Assembly: GCA_020073265.1 (NCBI GenBank) | Contig: JAIQFN010000043.1 | Location: forward strand, 1-49,917 | Direction of reading: 5' to 3' | DNA length: 49,917 bases | From: Terriglobia bacterium | Lineage (GTDB): Bacteria > Acidobacteriota > Terriglobia > Bryobacterales > Bryobacteraceae | In this document: in pieces, positions 23,393 through 32,418 of the stretch | Layout of the letters: every line of letters begins with the position of its first letter | Numbering within the stretch: position 1 is the first letter of the stretch | Notes under the pieces: model-generated | Told to the model about the DNA's origin: nothing | Database searches by the model: none | What the model saw: the letters and a program-made list of their open reading frames with translations, nothing else | Program-made: the position numbers and the translations under genes

Positions 23393-25600
23393 TCAGCGAA
23401 TGCTGATAATCCCGGAATTGCTCGCGACACCTGCGACCGTGATCACGAGAGCATAATCGCCCGGCGCAAGCCGCGGAACGGCGACGTTCACCTGGTAGAA
23501 TCCCGCAAACCCCGGCGCGAGCCCCGCGAACTCGACGCTGGCAGGCAGTCCGCCGATGGTCGCAGTCACGTGGCTGGTGACGTTTGAGAGAGGGCTTGCG
23601 GGCGTCTGAAGCCCCGTCCCCACCGGATTGTCCACCGCGCCGAGGCCGGTCATGTAAGCCGCGATCACGCTGCCAACCGCGGCCGGCTGGCTCGCCAGAT
23701 TGATGCTGTAGTCCTGATTGAGCACCGCCGCGCGCCCCTGTCCGAGCAGGAACAACCCGGGCGCCACCGGTTCCACCAGGAAGCTGGCCGTTCCCATTAC
23801 GTTCCCACCGGATGTCAGCGTTACGGTCGCCGGTCCCGGCGGTATTTCAAACGGCACCTGCACATTGATCTGGCCACTGCCACCGAACAGCAGCGGCGCC
23901 GCGACGTTATTGATGTTGATCGTCACGCCGGACACCGTGGGCGGAATCGGAAACCGGGCGGGCGGTATGCTGATGAGGCCCGTGCCATACACGGTGGCGA
24001 GCGACCCGGGCGCGATGAAATTTGCCTGCCCACTCGCGGCATTGCCGATGCTCAGCGTACCCAGCAGCCCGTACACCACCAGCGCGCCCGGCGTTCCCGC
24101 GTACACCTTGCCGTTCGCAACCGCCGGCGCGGTGAATTTCACATAGCCGCCCAACGCGTCGCGCGCGCGGTTCTGATTGCTGTTGAACAACTCGTTCGCC
24201 AGGTTCGACGCGTCGTAGGCATGCAGCGTGCCGGAGGTCTCCAGCACCCACACGATGCCGTTGGAAGTTCCGTTCGCCGAGATGGTCGGCGTACACCCGG
24301 GAAAACCGAAGCTCGCCTGCGATTGCGAACTCGGAGTGCGCGCCGGCGTCGCGTTCGACAACGCGAACGCTTTCAATCGATCGCCCGAGCCGCAGAGATA
24401 CACGGTCTTGTTGAAATACGCGGGATTTCCGAACAGCCCGCCAATCGCTCCCGCGAGCGAATCCACGATCTGGCTGTCCGATCCCGCCTGCCACTTGCCG
24501 AGATTGTCGCGATCCAGCACGTAGATCCGGCCTTCCTTGCCGGAGCCAACCATCAAGTGCGGATGTGCCGCGTTCCCCGCTTCATCAGGCAACAACGCCA
24601 CGCCCGCCGATCCGACGTCCAGATCGCGGTTGTTGAGGTCGCCGAAGTTGAACGGCGCGAAGTAGTCGGTGGCCTTGAGCCCGCCCGTACTCGACAGCTT
24701 GATGAAACTCTCACCCAGGTCCACGCCGCCGCTCGAAGCGTCGAAGGTCCCGTTGCCGGCCACCAGATAGATGTTGCCGCTCGCATCGGCAGCCGGCGCG
24801 GCGCCACCCGCCCAGAACGAGCCTTCGTTCCCATTGGGTGTGTTGTTGAACACCGCGATTTGTTGCAGCGTCTTCGCGTCGTATCCGATGAGCCAGCCGT
24901 GATACCGGCCGATGTCGCAGTGCGACGACCACGCCGTATACACGACACCGTTCAGCAACAGCAGCCCCGGCCGCTGCTTGTAGTTCTTCGGCACGAACGT
25001 TACCGTGCTCCCGCCTTCTCCGGTTCCCGGAACCGACGCCTCAATAGCGACCGGACTGCCGGGCTTCTCCGCGCCAGTCGCCAGATCGAGCGCATACAGC
25101 AAGTGCTCCCAGGTCGTGGTGATGCCGATGACCTTGCGCATCGCGACCACGTAGATGGTGCCGCTCGCAGGATCGATCACCGGCGTGCTGGTGATGCCGA
25201 TTTCCGGCGAAATCTGATTGCAGTTCACGTCGGAAGCGGGCACGGTAGTCAGAGCGGCAGAGTTAGTGAAGTGCGCTTCCCAGAGCGATGACGCGTTCGC
25301 GTCCGAGCCACTGTCGGCGTCAAACGCGTACACGCTATCGTGCTCGGTGGCGACGTAAACCACGTTGTGAAGACCCTTCCCGGGGACGTCGACGCCGGCC
25401 AGATAAAGGGGCTGCCCGTAGATTTGCCCGTCCACGGCGTGCGAGAACAATTTCCCGAATTGATTGGAATTGACGTTGGCGCGCGTGAGCAGCGTCTCGT
25501 TCAAGTTAGCGCCCGCGCGGGTGGTGTCGTACTGGTAGGTGAGAACGTTGACCTGCGCGGCCAAAGGAAGGACAAGTGCAACTGCAAAACCCCGCACCAC
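23393..25600 (-). CDS. Secreted PQQ-type beta-propeller protein with C-terminal TIGR03437 domain
   Basis: A 735-aa protein with a short signal peptide (about residues 1-15, ending LAAQ). Residues about 20-510 form repeated beta-propeller blades with patterns such as GQPLYLAGV, VVYVATEHDSVYAFDAD, GTIYVVA and NGVVYTAWSSH; blades of this type occur in PQQ-dependent dehydrogenase-like and pyrrolo-quinoline-like folds. No cofactor motif that I can vouch for is present, so a binding or structural role is as likely as enzymatic. The C-terminus (about 515-735) is a TIGR03437 domain (LLFGGSGQINVQVPFEIP, VLNQDYSIN) matching the convergent neighbour. The start is GTG with a weak ribosome site. Confidence 0.82.
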   Translation of the reverse strand: MVRGFAVALVLPLAAQVNVLTYQYDTTRAGANLNETLLTRANVNSNQFGKLFSHAVDGQIYGQPLYLAGVDVPGKGLHNVVYVATEHDSVYAFDADSGSDANASSLWEAHFTNSAALTTVPASDVNCNQISPEIGITSTPVIDPASGTIYVVAMRKVIGITTTWEHLLYALDLATGAEKPGSPVAIEASVPGTGEGGSTVTFVPKNYKQRPGLLLLNGVVYTAWSSHCDIGRYHGWLIGYDAKTLQQIAVFNNTPNGNEGSFWAGGAAPAADASGNIYLVAGNGTFDASSGGVDLGESFIKLSSTGGLKATDYFAPFNFGDLNNRDLDVGSAGVALLPDEAGNAAHPHLMVGSGKEGRIYVLDRDNLGKWQAGSDSQIVDSLAGAIGGLFGNPAYFNKTVYLCGSGDRLKAFALSNATPARTPSSQSQASFGFPGCTPTISANGTSNGIVWVLETSGTLHAYDASNLANELFNSNQNRARDALGGYVKFTAPAVANGKVYAGTPGALVVYGLLGTLSIGNAASGQANFIAPGSLATVYGTGLISIPPARFPIPPTVSGVTININNVAAPLLFGGSGQINVQVPFEIPPGPATVTLTSGGNVMGTASFLVEPVAPGLFLLGQGRAAVLNQDYSINLASQPAAVGSVIAAYMTGLGAVDNPVGTGLQTPASPLSNVTSHVTATIGGLPASVEFAGLAPGFAGFYQVNVAVPRLAPGDYALVITVAGVASNSGIISIR

Positions 25601-25901
25601 TACGCCTATGGTACCGTGGCGGTCGCAACCGTTCTAGGACGCCTCTAATAAACACAAGCCCAAAAAGCCAAGCCGCGATTCTTTGGACGAGAGTCGGATT
25701 CTGTGATCCCTCCCAGAGGAACCTATCCGCCTCTTTGCAATTGACCAGCGGCCCTGGCCATACAGTGTTTTGTTGCTTGACCCGGATGGTGTATATAAAC
25801 TTCGGAATGTCATTGTTACCCGAATGCAAACCCCGATTCCCATTCACGAAAACAAGCTCTTCTCCCTTGATATATGAGATGATAAACAAGAAGGGATCAG
25901 G
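25601..25901. other. Intergenic region, AT-richer than neighbours, with possible TA operator
   Basis: No gene is visible here. The right end is unusually AT-rich for this genome. TTGATATATGAG (about 25868) and GATAAAC lie close to the antitoxin start and could include its -10 box. The imperfect inverted repeat CCCTTG...CAAGAAGGG spanning this AT-rich core could be an autoregulatory operator of the toxin-antitoxin pair; this is tentative. Confidence 0.3.
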
Positions 25902-26120
25902 ATGAAGTCAGTCGATTTTCAGGGACAAATTGCACCGAACGGCCAGATCGCAGTTCCGCCTGAAATCGCATCCCAGGTTCCCACAGGCGAGAAGGTCCAG
26001 GTCGTACTCCGATGGGGCGTCACCGATGATGAGACCGCCTGGCGGGCCACAGGCCGACTGCAGTTTGAAGCTGCCTACGCCGCTGATGACTCGGTCTACG
26101 AACAACTCATCGACCCATGA
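25902..26120 (+). CDS. Antitoxin-like small protein of a MazF/PemK-type pair
   Basis: A 72-aa protein. Residues about 8-38 (QIAPNGQIAVPPEIASQVP, then EKVQVVL) look like an AbrB-type swapped-hairpin DNA-binding segment, and the acidic C-terminal tail (about 39-72) would bind the toxin. It ends in an ATGA overlap with the toxin gene, the usual antitoxin-first order. GAAGGGA precedes the ATG. Assignment rests on position and general resemblance; there is no single decisive motif. Confidence 0.7.
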   Translation: MKSVDFQGQIAPNGQIAVPPEIASQVPTGEKVQVVLRWGVTDDETAWRATGRLQFEAAYAADDSVYEQLIDP

Positions 26121-26458
26121 CGCTGCGACCTGGTGAGGTGGTCCTGATACGGATCGACTTTCATCAGACGCCGGGTGGCAAGTTGCGCCCGGCTGTAGTT
26201 CTCCTCGACGCGGAGGACGATGATTTCGTCGCGGCGCCCGTTACGTCCCGTCCACCTCGCTCTAATTTCGATCTCACGATTCGCCACTGGCGGGAGACCG
26301 GTTTAAATGTGTCTTCGACGATTCGAGTTCACAAGCTCACAGTGCTCGCGAAAGATGAAGTTGTGCGACGCCTCGCCGAGTTGACTACAGGTGATCGGAC
26401 AGAACTTGCAGAGCTTCTGCGGCGAGCCTTTGCTCTCGAGTCGCCTCCGAAGGCATGA
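26117..26458 (+). CDS. PemK/MazF-family toxin (putative mRNA interferase)
   Basis: A 113-aa protein of the PemK/MazF fold. It shows the N-terminal GEVVLIRIDF strand, the KLRPAVVL motif whose Arg-Pro is typical of the family, a PVTSRPP strand-turn, and a C-terminal half with the pattern VHKLTVLAKDEVVRRLAELT found in PemK-like toxins. Members cleave mRNA or tRNA at short sequences; the target here is unknown. Translation is coupled to the upstream antitoxin by a 4-bp overlap. Confidence 0.82.
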   Translation: MTLRPGEVVLIRIDFHQTPGGKLRPAVVLLDAEDDDFVAAPVTSRPPRSNFDLTIRHWRETGLNVSSTIRVHKLTVLAKDEVVRRLAELTTGDRTELAELLRRAFALESPPKA

Positions 26459-26497
26459 CCCTGCTGGTTTCCCTCACTATAATGATTAGGGACCATC

Positions 26498-27937
26498 ATG
26501 ACCGGAGCACAAGCAAAAACCACGCATTATCGCGACCTCTACATCGACGGCCAGTGGCTGCCGCAATCGGGCAGCGGCGCCATCGACGTTCTCTCGGCTT
26601 CCACCGAGCAAGTCATCGGCTCGATTCCCGAGGGCACGCCTGCCGACGTTGACCGCGCCGCCGTGGCAGCCCGCGCGGCGTTCGACAACGTCTGGAGCCG
26701 CACCACCGTGGCCGAGCGCGCCGACTGGCTGCGCAAACTCTCTGGCGCGTTGAAAGATCGCAGCGAGCAGATCGCCAACATCATCGCGCAGGAAGTCGGG
26801 TCGCCGCTTTCGATGGCAACCAGCATCCAGGCCGGACTGCCAGTGATGGTGACCAACAGCTACGCGCAGTTGATCACCGAATTGAAACTGGAGCAGGAGA
26901 TCGGAAATTCGCTGGTGGTTCGCGAGCCTTACGGCGTGGTCGGCGCCATCACGCCGTGGAATTATCCGCTGCACCAGATCATGGCCAAAGTGGCGCCCGC
27001 GCTCGCGGCCGGCTGTACCGTGGTGCTGAAGCCCAGCGAGGTCGCGCCGTTGAACGCGTTCCTGCTGGCCGATGCCTGCCAGTCGATCGGACTACCCGCG
27101 GGCGTCCTCAACATCGTCACCGGCTACGGGCCTGTGGTCGGCGAAGCCATCGCGTCGCATCCCATGGTCGACATGGTCAGCTTCACGGGAAGCGTGCGCG
27201 CCGGAAAACGGGTGGGCGCGCTGGCCGGCGAAGGCATCCGGAAAGTTACGCTCGAGCTGGGCGGCAAGTCGGCTTTCGTGGTGCTCGACGACGCGCCGTT
27301 CGACAAAGCCATTCCCGCCGGCGCGCGCAACGCCATGTTGAACTCCGGCCAGACGTGCTCGGCCTGGACGCGCATGGTGGTTCCGCGCAGCCGTTATCAG
27401 GAAGCGCTCGATCTGGCCGCGCAAGCCATCGGATCGCTGAAGCTGGGCGATCCGCTCGATCCGGCCACGCGACTGGGTCCGCTCATCTCCGACACCCAGC
27501 GCAAGCGCGTGGAAGGCTACATCGCCAAAGGCAAACAGGAAGGCGCGCGAGTGGTCCTCGGTGGAGGCCGGCCCGCTGCCTTCAGCAAAGGCTATTACGT
27601 GGAGCCGACCATTTTCGCCGACGTCCAGTCCCAGATGACCATCGCCCAGGAAGAAATTTTCGGACCGGTTCTGTCGGTGTTGCCCTACGACACCGAAGAG
27701 GAAGCCATCCGCATCGCCAACGACACCATCTATGGACTGGCGGGCGGCGTCTGGTCGGGCGACCCCGAGCGCGCCATGCGAGTGGCCCGGCGGATGCGCA
27801 CCGGCCAGGTGGACGTCAACGGCGGCAGGTACAACCCGCTGGCTCCTTTCGGCGGCTACAAGCAATCCGGCATCGGCCGCGAACTCGGCATGTTCGGCCT
27901 GGAAGAATATTTCCAGATCAAATCCATCGCGCGGTAA
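26498..27937 (+). CDS. NAD(P)-dependent aldehyde dehydrogenase
   Basis: A 479-aa cytosolic enzyme of the ALDH superfamily that oxidises an aldehyde to its acid. It shows the cofactor-binding [10 protein letters not shown] and [10 protein letters not shown] motifs, [11 protein letters not shown], the general-base Glu253 in LELGGKS and the nucleophile Cys287 in [10 protein letters not shown], followed by [10 protein letters not shown]. The length is standard. The substrate cannot be read. The VOC gene starts 2 bp after its stop, so the two are probably one transcript. Confidence 0.92.
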   Translation: MTGAQAKTTHYRDLYIDGQWLPQSGSGAIDVLSASTEQVIGSIPEGTPADVDRAAVAARAAFDNVWSRTTVAERADWLRKLSGALKDRSEQIANIIAQEVGSPLSMATSIQAGLPVMVTNSYAQLITELKLEQEIGNSLVVREPYGVVGAITPWNYPLHQIMAKVAPALAAGCTVVLKPSEVAPLNAFLLADACQSIGLPAGVLNIVTGYGPVVGEAIASHPMVDMVSFTGSVRAGKRVGALAGEGIRKVTLELGGKSAFVVLDDAPFDKAIPAGARNAMLNSGQTCSAWTRMVVPRSRYQEALDLAAQAIGSLKLGDPLDPATRLGPLISDTQRKRVEGYIAKGKQEGARVVLGGGRPAAFSKGYYVEPTIFADVQSQMTIAQEEIFGPVLSVLPYDTEEEAIRIANDTIYGLAGGVWSGDPERAMRVARRMRTGQVDVNGGRYNPLAPFGGYKQSGIGRELGMFGLEEYFQIKSIAR

Positions 27938-27939
27938 GT

Positions 27940-28833
27940 ATGAAAGCCTTAACCCTTCTACTCGCCGCGGCGCTCGGCTGCTGCGCGCAGGATGCTCCCA
28001 CGCAGCAGCTCGCGCATTTCCATCACGTGCACTTGAACGTCACCGATCCGGCTGCCGCCATCGACTTTTACACTTCGAAGTTCGACGCCGAAAAGGCCCG
28101 CTTCGCCGGAATTCAAGACGCGGTGTGGGCGCAGAAATCGTGGCTGCTGTTCACCAAGGTGGCCACGCCGCCCACGAGCGACATCACGTCCACCATCTGG
28201 CACATCGGCTGGGGCGCCGAGGACATGAAGGCCACCTATCAGAAGCAGCTCGACATGGGCACCAAGTTCGCGACGCCGCTCACCGACATCAGCGACATCG
28301 GCGGCGGCACTCGCATGGGCGTCTTCTTCTACGCCTACGTCGACGGGCCGGAGCACCAGTTGATCGAACTGAACACCGCCCAGCATCATCACTTCGGCCA
28401 CATCCACATGCTGAGCAAGGATCCGATCGCGGCCGGCGAGTGGTACATCAAAGAGTTCGGGCTCACGCGCCAGGGCCGCGGCACTCCGTCGCGCGAGCCG
28501 CGCATGTACAAGGGATTCCAGATCGGCCCCTCGATGTCGCTGATGATGGACAACGTCAACATCATCATTTATCCGATGGAATACGGCAAGACGCAGTGGC
28601 CGGAACTATACAAAGGCCGCACCGAGATGGAGTCGACGCGCGGCCACACCACCGACCACATCGGCTTCGGCGTGGACAATCTGGACGAAACGCTGGCGCG
28701 ACTGAAGAAGGACGGCGTCAAGGTGACCGACGAGCCGCGCTCGGTGGCCGGCGGCAAAGTGCGCTTCGCCTTCATCGAAGGCCCGGACCACATTCGCATC
28801 GAGCTGGTGGAAGGCCAGGCGCACAAGGACTAG
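27940..28833 (+). CDS. Secreted VOC (glyoxalase/bleomycin-resistance fold) protein
   Basis: A 297-aa protein with a signal peptide ending LGCCAQ; the first Cys could serve as a weak lipobox residue. Two VOC modules follow: one beginning FHHVHLNVTDPAAAIDFY (about 27-44) and a second with HFGHIHMLSKDPIAAGEWY and a closing DHIGFGVDNLDE. The metal-ligand His and Glu positions of the VOC fold appear populated (HHVHL, HQLIELN, DHIRIELVE). VOC proteins include isomerases, lyases and dioxygenases, so the reaction is open. The ATG at 27940 is chosen because the signal peptide begins there; the frame continues open upstream as a shadow of the ALDH gene. Confidence 0.82.
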   Translation: MKALTLLLAAALGCCAQDAPTQQLAHFHHVHLNVTDPAAAIDFYTSKFDAEKARFAGIQDAVWAQKSWLLFTKVATPPTSDITSTIWHIGWGAEDMKATYQKQLDMGTKFATPLTDISDIGGGTRMGVFFYAYVDGPEHQLIELNTAQHHHFGHIHMLSKDPIAAGEWYIKEFGLTRQGRGTPSREPRMYKGFQIGPSMSLMMDNVNIIIYPMEYGKTQWPELYKGRTEMESTRGHTTDHIGFGVDNLDETLARLKKDGVKVTDEPRSVAGGKVRFAFIEGPDHIRIELVEGQAHKD

Positions 28834-28834
28834 T

Positions 28835-29701
28835 CTAGTTTTCCGTCGGCGACTTCTCCATGTGATCTACGACCACTAGGTCCAGCGGGGCCTTGCGACG
28901 GTCGAGCTTCAGCCCCAGCGTCTCCACGGCCGCGATGAGCGAGTCGCCGGAGCCATAATCCAGCGCCTTGAGAGCCTGGGGAGGAAGCACCACGCCGGCC
29001 GAGAGCGCCGAGCGGATCAGCATGGCGTTGTAGTCCTCGGGCGAAAATGTCAGCGTGAAATCGTAGGCCTTGGTCAGGCCGGTCATGTCCAGTACCGGCC
29101 GATCCAGGAACCGCCGGATGCTCTCGGCGAAGCTCGCCATGGTCAGCCTGGTCGCCTCAAAGCGGTTGTCGCCCACCGCGAACGAGGAACCGTTGCCGAG
29201 ATTGACCGCGACGCCGCCGCGCCCGCCACTCGCGGCCAGGCTGATGTTGCCCCGTCCCGCTGCGGGGTCCGAAACAGCCGCTGATTCTTTCAGCTTCAAC
29301 TCGCCTTTGCCAACCACGATGGCGTACACGGGAAAGTCCTTGGTCTCACGGTGAATTTTCAACTGGAACCGTTCGGCGAGCAGCGTCGCCATCATCTCCG
29401 GGATCTGCGCGCGGCCGCCGCCCTCTGGAAGTTTCGCCGTGATGTCGAATCGCTGCGACGCCATCCAGTCCGGCCCCGAGACCTGATAATCCGGAACCCC
29501 GTAGGCCATGGCGATGTAATCCTTCAGCGCGAAGTAAGTGCAATGCACCTGCGCGCCGTCGATCCGCATTCCCACGTTCACCCGTTCCGCGCCCGGCGGC
29601 ACCGACGGCTTGATGGATGCCACCTCGAACTCCGGCGGCGCTTGGCTGAAGGCCGCTAGCGGCACGAACGCCGCCATCACGACTTTGGAAAACGTACTCA
29701 T
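28835..29701 (-). CDS. TIGR03435-type secreted protein
   Basis: A 288-aa protein with a signal peptide (ending AAFSQA) and the block order of the Solibacter TIGR03435 family: FEVASIKPS near the mature N-terminus, then a Y-F-A-L-K-D-Y segment, MMATLLAERFQLKIHRETKDFPVYAIVVGK, LARFLDRPVLDMTGL-type block (here RRFLDRPVLDMTG) and a C-terminal LGLKLDRRKAPLDLVVVDHMEKSPTEN. The family is highly expanded in Solibacter-like genomes; its function is unknown. The ATG at 29701 has AGGTG at good spacing; a GTG at 29710 is the alternative. It converges with the VOC gene by 1 bp. Confidence 0.85.
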   Translation of the reverse strand: MSTFSKVVMAAFVPLAAFSQAPPEFEVASIKPSVPPGAERVNVGMRIDGAQVHCTYFALKDYIAMAYGVPDYQVSGPDWMASQRFDITAKLPEGGGRAQIPEMMATLLAERFQLKIHRETKDFPVYAIVVGKGELKLKESAAVSDPAAGRGNISLAASGGRGGVAVNLGNGSSFAVGDNRFEATRLTMASFAESIRRFLDRPVLDMTGLTKAYDFTLTFSPEDYNAMLIRSALSAGVVLPPQALKALDYGSGDSLIAAVETLGLKLDRRKAPLDLVVVDHMEKSPTEN

Positions 29702-29756
29702 ATCGAGCACCTACGAATCAGGAGCGGAGAAAGATCCATGACAATTGGACGCCGAG

Positions 29757-30230
29757 CTACTTCAACAGATAGCAAACATCGGTGCGGCGCTGGACGGGGT
29801 CGTTGCTCCAGTGGCCGTACACTTCCCAAAACGGTCCGGCCAGCGCGGCGCCCTGATCGGCGCACCATTTCAGCACCGCGTCGTGCGCGGGCCCCAGCTC
29901 TTCGTACGGTCCCATGTGGACGACCGTGGCGACCTTGCCGGCCGGCGTGCTGGAACATCGAATGACGTCGTTGCCGGCAAACGGCGCCGGGACCTGCACC
30001 CCGATCTCGAGCGGAACGCCCTGTTCGCTCACCAGCAAGTTGACGCCCGGTTGATCGCGATAAACAATGATGTTCAGCCCGCGCTTTCCGACGGCGACTG
30101 CGCCAACGTTCTGGTAGAACCGATCGAACATCGGGCGAATGACCTTGGGAAAATCCGCCTGGCGCGCGCGGCCATCCACCACGGCCGTCGGCTGCTCGGA
30201 CACTTCGACGATGCGGACGTCGTAGCTCAT
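29757..30230 (-). CDS. GyrI-like / AraC effector-binding domain protein
   Basis: A 157-aa stand-alone small-molecule-binding domain protein. It starts SYDVRIVEVSEQPTAVVDGRA, the typical beta-strand opening of the SOUL/GyrI-like fold, and has GPYEELGPAHDAVLKWC and GPFWEVYGHWSNDP near the C-terminus, where the conserved Glu (here in FWEVYGHW) sits in the ligand pocket of the family. No DNA-binding domain is attached. Such proteins bind or hydrolyse small cationic or cyclopropanoid compounds. The start at 30230 is preceded by GGAAAG; longer starts at 30239 and 30251 are possible. It lies 55 bp upstream of the TIGR03435 gene on the same strand. Confidence 0.78.
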   Translation of the reverse strand: MSYDVRIVEVSEQPTAVVDGRARQADFPKVIRPMFDRFYQNVGAVAVGKRGLNIIVYRDQPGVNLLVSEQGVPLEIGVQVPAPFAGNDVIRCSSTPAGKVATVVHMGPYEELGPAHDAVLKWCADQGAALAGPFWEVYGHWSNDPVQRRTDVCYLLK

Positions 30231-30387
30231 GCTTTCCATATAGGATCGCACGCCGCAGTGGGCCTTCGATTCGCCACAGCTTGGTTCGCTTGAGTTTGGT
30301 TGCTCTTAGACGCGCGATGGTCGGGTGACTCCAGCTTCACGCAACCTCAGGGGCATGGCGGGCGATACAATCTCAGACGGAACCAAT

Positions 30388-30630
30388 ATGAGGAAGGCAT
30401 CGACAAAAACCCTTGACGACACGTTGCGACCGGAGTACGATCTCTCCACGCTGAAGAACGGAGTCCGCGGTAAGTACTATCGCCGGGCGACTGCAAGCAC
30501 GAATGTCGTCTTGATCGATCCAGATCTCATGAACGTGTTTCCAGACAGCGAATCCGTTAACCGCGCCTTGCGTCTGCTGGCAGAAACGGCCCGCGTAGCG
30601 ACAGCTCGAAAACCTCTTCGCAAGCGCTAG
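30388..30630 (+). CDS. Small antitoxin-like protein, no partner visible
   Basis: An 80-aa basic protein with the pattern LRPEYDLSTLKNGVRGKYY then VVLIDPDLMNVFPDSESVNRALR. Small proteins of this pattern are common next to toxin genes and are often treated as antitoxins; this is a resemblance, not a proven class. No toxin candidate flanks it: the upstream gene is the GyrI-like protein on the other strand, and downstream is an amidohydrolase convergent with it by 8 bp. The ATG at 30388 is chosen over upstream in-frame starts because the pattern starts there. Confidence 0.6.
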   Translation: MRKASTKTLDDTLRPEYDLSTLKNGVRGKYYRRATASTNVVLIDPDLMNVFPDSESVNRALRLLAETARVATARKPLRKR

Positions 30631-30638
30631 ACTCTTGC

Positions 30639-32378
30639 TTACGGCGCACCCTCCCGTTGATACAGCACCTTTCCGCCGACGATAGTGTAGTCCACTTTCG
30701 CGGTCGGGATCTGGTCTTCCGGAATGGTCAGAATGTCTTTCGACAGAACCGTTACGTCGGCGAGCTTGCCCACTCTGAGCGATCCCTTGCTGTCTTCTTC
30801 GAACGCGGCGTAGGCGTTGTTCACCGTGTACGACCGCAGCGCCTCCATGCGGCTCATGCGCTGATCGGGGAAGAACACGCTGCCGTCCTTCAACTTGCGG
30901 CTCACCGACGCATAGAAGCACGCGATCGGATCCACATCCTCCACCGGCGTGTCGGTCCCGTTCCCGACTACCGCACCCGACTTCATGAGTTTCTGCCAGA
31001 CATAGGCGCCTTCCTCGGCGCGCTTGAATCCCAGGCGCGCCAGCACGTACGGCCCATCCGAAGTCGCATGGACGCCCTGCATCGCCGCGATCACGCCCAG
31101 CGCGGCAAAGCGCGGAATGTCGGTCGCATTCAGGTGCTGTGCATGCTCGATGCGCCAGCGCAGGTTCTTGCCGTTTTTCTCCGGATGCTCCTTGAACACC
31201 GATTCGTACAGATCCAGCACTTCGCGATTCGCCCGATCGCCGATGGCATGAATGCACAGTTGAAATCCGTTGTTGATGGCCAGCTCCGCGGTCTGGCGGA
31301 TGTCGGCCAGATCCTCGGTGTTGATGCCGCTGCTGTTGGGCGCATTGGGCGGAAGATCGGAGTAAGGCGCCAGCAACCACGCCCCGCGCGATCCCAACGC
31401 TCCGTCGATCTGCCGCTTGATCGCGCGCACGGTGAGATGCTGATCGCCCGCGCCGATGAGGAAGTACTTCTTCAGGTTCGGCTCGATTAGAGCGTTCGGC
31501 TGGCGCAGCATCATCCAGATTCGCAGGCCGAGCTGATGTTCGCCGGCAAGCGACTTCAGCAGGTCGATGGTGGCCATGGGCGACCCGGCGTCTTCGAAGG
31601 TCGTGATTCCTTTCGAGAGACATTCGCGCTCGGCCAGCTCCACCTGCTGTCGCGCTTCGGCTGCGCGGTCGGAGGCGCTGAGCGTCGACCGATAGGAAGC
31701 CAGTGCGCGCTCCACCAGGCCCTGGGCTTTTTCGTTGAGCAATCCCGTGGGATTACCTTGCGCGTCTTTCAAGATCTCGCCGCCCTGCGGATCAGGAGTG
31801 TTCTTCGCGACTCCCGCCAGCCGCAGCGCCTCGGCGTTGGCGAATCCAGCGTGACCGCTCGCGTGGGTCAACCACACCGGATTGCGAGGCGACACTTTGC
31901 TGAGCGCATCGTGGACCGGAAAACCCAGCACGTTGGGTGACGGCGGCTTATCCCATTTGGCTTGGTGAAAACCGCGCCCCAGTATCCACGCGCCGGGCTT
32001 GGCTTCGCGAGCCGCCGCGGCCACCATGGCGACGATCTCGTCCCAGTTCTTCGCGTCGCGTAGGTTCAGCTCCATCTTGGACGCGCCCAGCGCCATGAAG
32101 TGCCCGTGTCCTTCGATGAGACCCGGAGTCGCGAGGCGCCCGCGCAGGTCGATGACCTTTGTGCCGGGACCGACCAGCGCCTGAATCTGGGGATCGCTGC
32201 CGACCGCGACAATCTTGCCGCCGCGCGCCGCCAGGGCTTGCGCTTCAGCGACGCCCGATTCCATGGTCACGATCTTGCCGTTGCGCAACACCAGCTCCGC
32301 CGGCTGCGCCGCCAGCACGCGCAAACTGAGTAGAACTACACAGCCAAACCAAGCTATGCGGATTGGAACTACAATCAT
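30639..32378 (-). CDS. YtcJ-type amidohydrolase, exported
   Basis: A 579-aa metal-dependent amidohydrolase with an N-terminal membrane/signal segment (about residues 5-24, ending RVLAAQ). It shows GLIEGHGHFM (the HxH metal site), the GRGFHQAKWD block, HAIGDRAN, IEHAQHL and NGTDTPVEDVDP, and ends in the small beta-sandwich GKLADVTVL and DYTIVGGKVLYQ. YtcJ-type members hydrolyse cyclic amides or exo-amide bonds; the substrate is unknown. The ATG at 32378 is used because a TATAAT box covers the next upstream ATG (32393). Its 5' end is divergent from the DapA-like gene. Confidence 0.85.
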   Translation of the reverse strand: MIVVPIRIAWFGCVVLLSLRVLAAQPAELVLRNGKIVTMESGVAEAQALAARGGKIVAVGSDPQIQALVGPGTKVIDLRGRLATPGLIEGHGHFMALGASKMELNLRDAKNWDEIVAMVAAAAREAKPGAWILGRGFHQAKWDKPPSPNVLGFPVHDALSKVSPRNPVWLTHASGHAGFANAEALRLAGVAKNTPDPQGGEILKDAQGNPTGLLNEKAQGLVERALASYRSTLSASDRAAEARQQVELAERECLSKGITTFEDAGSPMATIDLLKSLAGEHQLGLRIWMMLRQPNALIEPNLKKYFLIGAGDQHLTVRAIKRQIDGALGSRGAWLLAPYSDLPPNAPNSSGINTEDLADIRQTAELAINNGFQLCIHAIGDRANREVLDLYESVFKEHPEKNGKNLRWRIEHAQHLNATDIPRFAALGVIAAMQGVHATSDGPYVLARLGFKRAEEGAYVWQKLMKSGAVVGNGTDTPVEDVDPIACFYASVSRKLKDGSVFFPDQRMSRMEALRSYTVNNAYAAFEEDSKGSLRVGKLADVTVLSKDILTIPEDQIPTAKVDYTIVGGKVLYQREGAP

Positions 32379-32391
32379 AGTGATTCGCCCC

Positions 32392-32397
32392 ATTATA
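32392..32397 (-). promoter_or_regulatory. Candidate -10 box (TATAAT) for the leftward amidohydrolase
   Basis: A consensus TATAAT on the minus strand ends 14 nt before the ATG at 32378, which would give a leader of only about 6-9 nt. The -35 position is poor. The same short gap also carries the GGAGGACA ribosome site (about 32409-32416) of the rightward DapA-like gene. Confidence 0.4.
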
Positions 32398-32418
32398 GCC
32401 GCGCCCCAGGAGGACACT

